Assembly (NCBI GenBank): GCA_019233415.1
Contig: JAFAMK010000015.1
Location: 1-7,949 of the forward strand
DNA length: 7,949 nucleotides
DNA from: Vulcanimicrobiota bacterium
GTDB taxonomy: Bacteria; Vulcanimicrobiota; Vulcanimicrobiia; Vulcanimicrobiales; Vulcanimicrobiaceae
Direction of reading: 5' to 3'
The notes beneath the pieces are model-generated. The model was given only the letters and a program-made list of their open reading frames with translations. It had not been told where the DNA came from and ran no database searches. Shown here piece after piece: positions 6,201-7,949 of the stretch. Every line of letters begins with the position of its first letter. The stretch's first letter is position 1. A program made the position numbers and the translations under genes.

Positions 6201-7949
6201 GGGTAGCCTTGATCGTCGGTGTCGTTCGTGCCGTCGTACCAGTCGGCGACGTCGCCCTGCATCGTCGCGGCGCCCGCGAGCCCGGCAACGAATGCGGGAA
6301 CGTTCGCGACGAACGTCGAGCGGTACGCCGGGACCGGCAGCGCGGCGCCGCCGCCGAACGCACCCGGCGCGGGCTTCGTCCGCACGACCGTCTTGCCGCA
6401 CGCATCGCGAATCGCTTGCGTGACCGTGTACGACTCGGCGGTGAGCGCCTGCGTCTGGCGCGAGGCGCCCGTGGCGTCGCTGTACTTCGCCATCACGGCC
6501 GGCGCGTCGAACAGCGTGAGGTTTGCGATCCCGAGCGCGTTCGCGCCGGTCGTCAGCGATGCGGCGCCGCTCGCCCTCGCCGCCGTGCTGAACAGCAGCT
6601 GGCCGTTCGCGTGCAGCGTGAGGTATCCGCCCACTTGCAGCAGCAGCAGCCAGCGCGGTGGTCCGACGAACGTCGCGAGCGGCGTGAGCGTTGTGCCGTC
6701 GACCGTCGCGCTCCACTGGCCGGTCGCGACCGCGAGCGTGAACGTCGCGTCGCCGACCGCGACCGCAATGTCGTCGGTCGGCACGAGCGGCGTGCCGTCG
6801 AGCGAGACCAGCTCGCAGTAGAACGCCATCGCGCCGCTCGCCGGCGCCGCGACCGAGGTCAGCGTCGCGCTGCTCGTCGTCGACGCGTGCGCGAGCACGC
6901 CGTTCGACGCGACGAACGCGGTCGCGTCCGACGGCGTCCAGCCGGCGGTCCAGTCGTCGCCGTCGCGGAACGTCTCGCACGTGCCCGGTCCGAGCGCGCG
7001 GATCGCGAGCGACGCGTTCGGGTCACCGGCCGCGAAACCGCCGGGATTTCCGGCGAGTGACAGATACGCGAGCTGGAGCGCCGCCGGCGTCCCGTCGGGG
7101 TTCGTACCGCCGACCCGGCGCAGCGACGCGTCGCGCAGCGTGAACCACGTCTTCCCCGTGCCGTCCGTTCGCGCCAGCATGAGGCGGTACACCGGGTCGT
7201 ACGTGTGCGCCGCGAACTTGCTCGCGAGCGGGAACGCCGCGACGTCATCGACGAGCACCGTCGAGGCCGCGCCGTTCGCCGCCGCGATCGTCACCGTCAC
7301 GTTCCGCGTGCCGTTCGGCACCAGTGCCGGGAGATCGACCGGCACGGACTGATAGCCCCACACGCCGCCCGTCGCGGCGAACGGAAGCACGACCGGTTCG
7401 CCCAGCGTCACGCTGCCGGCAGCGACCGTCAGCGTCCAGCTTGCCGCCGCCGACGGCGTCCAATCCACTGGCGTTTTGCACCATGCGCCCAAGAACAGAA
7501 TCCGCGTCGGGTCGGGCGTCAGCACGACGGTCGCCGTCGCGTTCGTCGGAAGCGCGAGGCTCTGCGAGCCGCCGTGGCCGTCGCCGGCGTACGGCGCGGC
7601 ACCGCCCGTAAACGCCCACGACGACGCGTCTTCGTACGCCTCGAAGCTCGTGAACGCAGCTTCTGCGCCGGCGAAACTGGCGTTGCTCGCGATCGCGCAC
7701 TGCACTTGACCGACCACGTCGTAGAGCGTCGCGTGCGTCATCCCCGACGCATCGACGGACTCCGCCGGAAGGCCGTCGTCACGCACGACCGTGACGGTGC
7801 TCCGCAGCCGCCACAGCGCCGGGTTCGGCGTCTGGCCGAACGGGAACACGCCGGCGTCGTTTCCGCTTGGATCACCGATCCACGACCAGCTCTGCGCGGG
7901 CGCGTTCACCGTCAGCTGCGCGCCGCCGGCCTGCGTCCAGCCGCTCCAC
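3257..7949 (-). CDS. RHS/YD-repeat protein with RHS-associated core and unassigned hydrophobic C-terminal region, 5'-truncated by window edge
   Basis: RHS proteins build a large beta-cage from YD repeats and often enclose or deliver a variable C-terminal domain. This frame runs open to the window end, so at least 1,563 residues are visible and the true N-terminus is outside. The GTG at 7909 (residue 1 here) lies in continuous sequence and is not a convincing start. Order: RHS-like segment with LYDVVGQVQCAIASNASF (~62-79); beta-sandwich-like insert (~81-228); RHS strand around TYDPVYRLMLARTDGTG (~236-252); second beta-rich insert (~305-470); RHS entry with YSDATGASRQTQAL (~476-489); YD-type repeats (~724-1180); RHS-associated core (~1140-1246) with TGYELDLETGLYAAGARMYD, TSRFLAPDP and PTMLVDPTG; C-terminal region (1247-1550). 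That region matches no nuclease, deaminase or ADP-ribosyltransferase toxin motif I can see. The gene heads a three-gene unit. It could be a polymorphic-toxin or contact-dependent effector, or a structural surface protein. Confidence 0.95.
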   Translation of the reverse strand, partial: WSGWTQAGGAQLTVNAPAQSWSWIGDPSGNDAGVFPFGQTPNPALWRLRSTVTVVRDDGLPAESVDASGMTHATLYDVVGQVQCAIASNASFAGAEAAFTSFEAYEDASSWAFTGGAAPYAGDGHGGSQSLALPTNATATVVLTPDPTRILFLGAWCKTPVDWTPSAAASWTLTVAAGSVTLGEPVVLPFAATGGVWGYQSVPVDLPALVPNGTRNVTVTIAAANGAASTVLVDDVAAFPLASKFAAHTYDPVYRLMLARTDGTGKTWFTLRDASLRRVGGTNPDGTPAALQLAYLSLAGNPGGFAAGDPNASLAIRALGPGTCETFRDGDDWTAGWTPSDATAFVASNGVLAHASTTSSATLTSVAAPASGAMAFYCELVSLDGTPLVPTDDIAVAVGDATFTLAVATGQWSATVDGTTLTPLATFVGPPRWLLLLQVGGYLTLHANGQLLFSTAARASGAASLTTGANALGIANLTLFDAPAVMAKYSDATGASRQTQALTAESYTVTQAIRDACGKTVVRTKPAPGAFGGGAALPVPAYRSTFVANVPAFVAGLAGAATMQGDVADWYDGTNDTDDQGYPYQRVVPEPGRTARPLEIGFAGLASAIVDYGSTSPAARATVQFAYGANASDTVPSLDLPAGAFGISMHSSPAKVVQTSVADAMNRVVAQFSALGDESVLSATMPAFGNGSATVTTEEPDAFAFDDDAFVSAQTSNALGQVGSDTSPDAGLLSFAYDVGGRVRFTQDAAAAAGGYATYFTWDGLGRRRSRGTVACTTFADLQAYADDPLWPEDQTTVAFTQQKSYVWDGDGTDPDAIGLLVQQSATTGTTPTTVTQTFAWDGRGRPASQTTTIATNASTLGTFTTTYTYDVANRMTSITYPNVAGVGFTSAVYAYDGHDRVVAITDQAGMPFATYTYNPLGKVIAAAYGANAIPAARTYDSAGRLLTSTVGTNGTSYGATLTYTPDSVVETLSESLSSNTASYAADVTYAYDELGRLTGAVDAQSARTLALSFVQPDGAVEQNGNLQSITNGAGTTTTLLYGSGSNQAVSVQYGDAAALAYGYDANGNVAGVGASAFGYLPGSTLPQSVTDGATSVALAYDASGSRVLKQVDGGTPELRMYGGASGPLVTVDATGTATAWVYAPSGPIAMATNGARYVVVTDYLVSPRAVMDDDANVVAAYAHDVLGNVVSSVEPASGFVPFQFTGYELDLETGLYAAGARMYDPTTSRFLAPDPAGQYASGYAYAGNMPTMLVDPTGQMTKFGEIAIEVVSAVAILGSMVLTGGATSELLVADLAFDAATLASFGTVAFAGAVGGAISSGAVEAITYSAETPPGLWNTGQFFESVGVAMAAGAVGGAFSGVATPLANAGWDAVEDALFATATDEIAPATSAAAPAPPSDPLADGVPERSPAPDPARSDADDAPRARRKIRPLRSDWVELAKNVVLSAGTGAAGNVVEALVQDPLQNLVEGKPARAGLGWSVLESAGKGFVLGGLGGAASTFFEYNTFGITKSTIKSWWTDDRIAFVGCIAVGGAVALGTTGAGFYALNTVVQHYTSNGGSS
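3260..4171 (-). other. Variable C-terminal region of the RHS protein: two hydrophobic Gly-rich blocks and a disordered linker
   Basis: These 304 residues follow the DPxG motif. Block 1 (~1251-1355) holds several hydrophobic or glycine-zipper-like stretches such as VVSAVAILGSMVLTGG, FGTVAFAGAVGGAISSG and VGVAMAAGAVGGAFSG. A Pro/Ala/Asp/Arg-rich linker (~1371-1425) is probably disordered. Block 2 (~1429-1550) continues with FVLGGLGGAAS, then a likely membrane-spanning segment IAFVGCIAVGGAVALGTTGA (~1512-1531), and ends in a polar NGGSS tail. Small-residue hydrophobic helices often follow RHS cores as transition regions, but here they run to the C-terminus. A membrane-inserting activity is possible but unproven. 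I recognise no enzymatic toxin motif. Confidence 0.6.
3264..3271 (-). promoter_or_regulatory. Shine-Dalgarno of the 331-aa gene, embedded in the RHS 3' end
   Basis: On the minus strand GGGGGAAG lies three bases before the ATG at 3260-3258, with the G-run about six bases from the start codon, inside the last RHS codons (Gly-Gly-Ser-Ser). Together with the ATGA overlap it supports the chosen start and termination-reinitiation coupling. Confidence 0.55.
4172..4492 (-). other. RHS-associated core domain with DPxG boundary motif
   Basis: Residues ~1140-1246 of the RHS protein match the conserved core: GYELDLETGLYAAGARMYDP, then TSRFLAPDPAGQ, GYAYAGNMP and finally PTMLVDPTG. In characterised polymorphic toxins the PxxxxDPxG element marks the junction with the variable tip, and in several families autoproteolysis occurs at or near it. 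Sequence after the motif (Q1247 onward) is treated here as the tip. Cleavage in this protein is inference. Confidence 0.9.
4370..5740 (-). repeat. YD-type repeat block of the RHS protein
   Basis: At least ten copies of the (Y/W/H)D-x-x-G-R or related motif occur between residues ~724 and ~1180: YDVGGRVRF, WDGLGRRR, WDGRGRPAS, YDVANRMTS, YDGHDRVVA, YNPLGKVIA, YDSAGRLLT, YDELGRLTG, YDANGNVAG, YDASGSRVL and HDVLGNVVS. These are the degenerate beta-strand repeats that form the RHS shell in structures of family members such as Tc toxin BC components. The repeats are divergent at DNA level, so recent tandem expansion is unlikely. Confidence 0.9.
6500..6997 (-). other. Second beta-rich insert in the RHS N-terminal part
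   Basis: Residues ~305-470 interrupt the RHS strand pattern. They contain FRDGDDWTAGWTPSD, a run of alternating hydrophobic strands (IAVAVGDATFTLAVATGQWS), then PPRWLLLLQVGGYLTLHANG and a closing IANLTLF. This resembles a concanavalin/LamG-like sandwich, but the identification rests on pattern only. RHS-type sequence resumes at YSDATGASRQ. Confidence 0.4.
7226..7669 (-). other. First beta-sandwich-like (possible carbohydrate-binding-like) insert in the RHS N-terminal part
   Basis: Residues ~81-228 start after an FTSFEAYED element, contain W98, W143 and a GDGHGGSQSLAL strand, and close with VTIAAANGAASTVLVDDVAAF. The layout of tSFE, W, small strands, SLxL and a final V-x-V/L-DDV strand resembles jelly-roll modules of the carbohydrate-binding type found in secreted RHS proteins. 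Fold is inferred from pattern; no ligand can be assigned. Confidence 0.45.

Noticed and set aside
3705..6980. Long - strand open frame in another phase of the RHS gene (1091 codons)
   Set aside because: Arg/Asp-rich nonsense composition, and it lies wholly within the well-supported RHS coding frame on the same strand.
3560..7060. Very long + strand open frame opposite the RHS gene (1166 codons)
   Set aside because: Its translation is extremely Arg-rich and low in complexity, with no domain. It is the expected antisense shadow of a GC-rich gene with strong third-position bias; the opposite strand encodes clear YD repeats.
7907..7909. GTG as the true RHS start
   Set aside because: The frame continues upstream to the window end with sensible protein sequence (for example WTQAGGAQLT) that joins smoothly, so the GTG is most likely an internal valine.

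Overview
The window is a gene-dense stretch of a GC-rich bacterial chromosome with almost no non-coding sequence. Hand counts of 120 to 240 base samples give about 61 to 82 percent GC. No rRNA, tRNA, integrase, transposase, CRISPR array or other taxonomic anchor is present, so the organism cannot be named. GTG and TTG starts, ATGA/TTGA start-stop overlaps and strong G/C at third codon positions fit a high-GC soil or environmental bacterium (proteobacterial, actinobacterial or candidate-phylum). That is an impression only.

Left part, + strand (2-1311): a two-component system. The 3' part of a DesK/NarL-type sensor histidine kinase (its sensor region lies outside the window) overlaps by 4 bases a complete NarL/FixJ-family response regulator. 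A candidate intrinsic terminator starts two bases after the regulator stop and lies inside the end of the converging gene.

Right part, - strand (7949 down to 1313): a three-gene unit transcribed toward the two-component system. It begins with a very large RHS/YD-repeat protein whose 5' end is cut by the window edge (at least 1,563 residues visible). It has two probable beta-sandwich inserts, a series of YD-type repeats, a classical RHS-associated core ending in a DPxG motif, and a 304-residue hydrophobic, glycine-rich C-terminal region that I cannot match to a known toxin. The second gene (331 aa) overlaps its stop by ATGA. The third (301 aa) follows after 46 bases that hold a perfect 12-bp tandem repeat and a strong Shine-Dalgarno.

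Neither small gene belongs to a family I recognise, and neither has a signal peptide. By eye, each looks like three tandem copies of one roughly 75-100 residue beta-rich module, giving six copies over two genes. The operon therefore looks like a large RHS shell protein made together with two repeat-built accessory proteins, with no recognisable toxin or immunity gene. It is the most interesting part of the window. The two-component system converges on it with one base between stop codons, and nothing in the sequence shows that it regulates the RHS unit.
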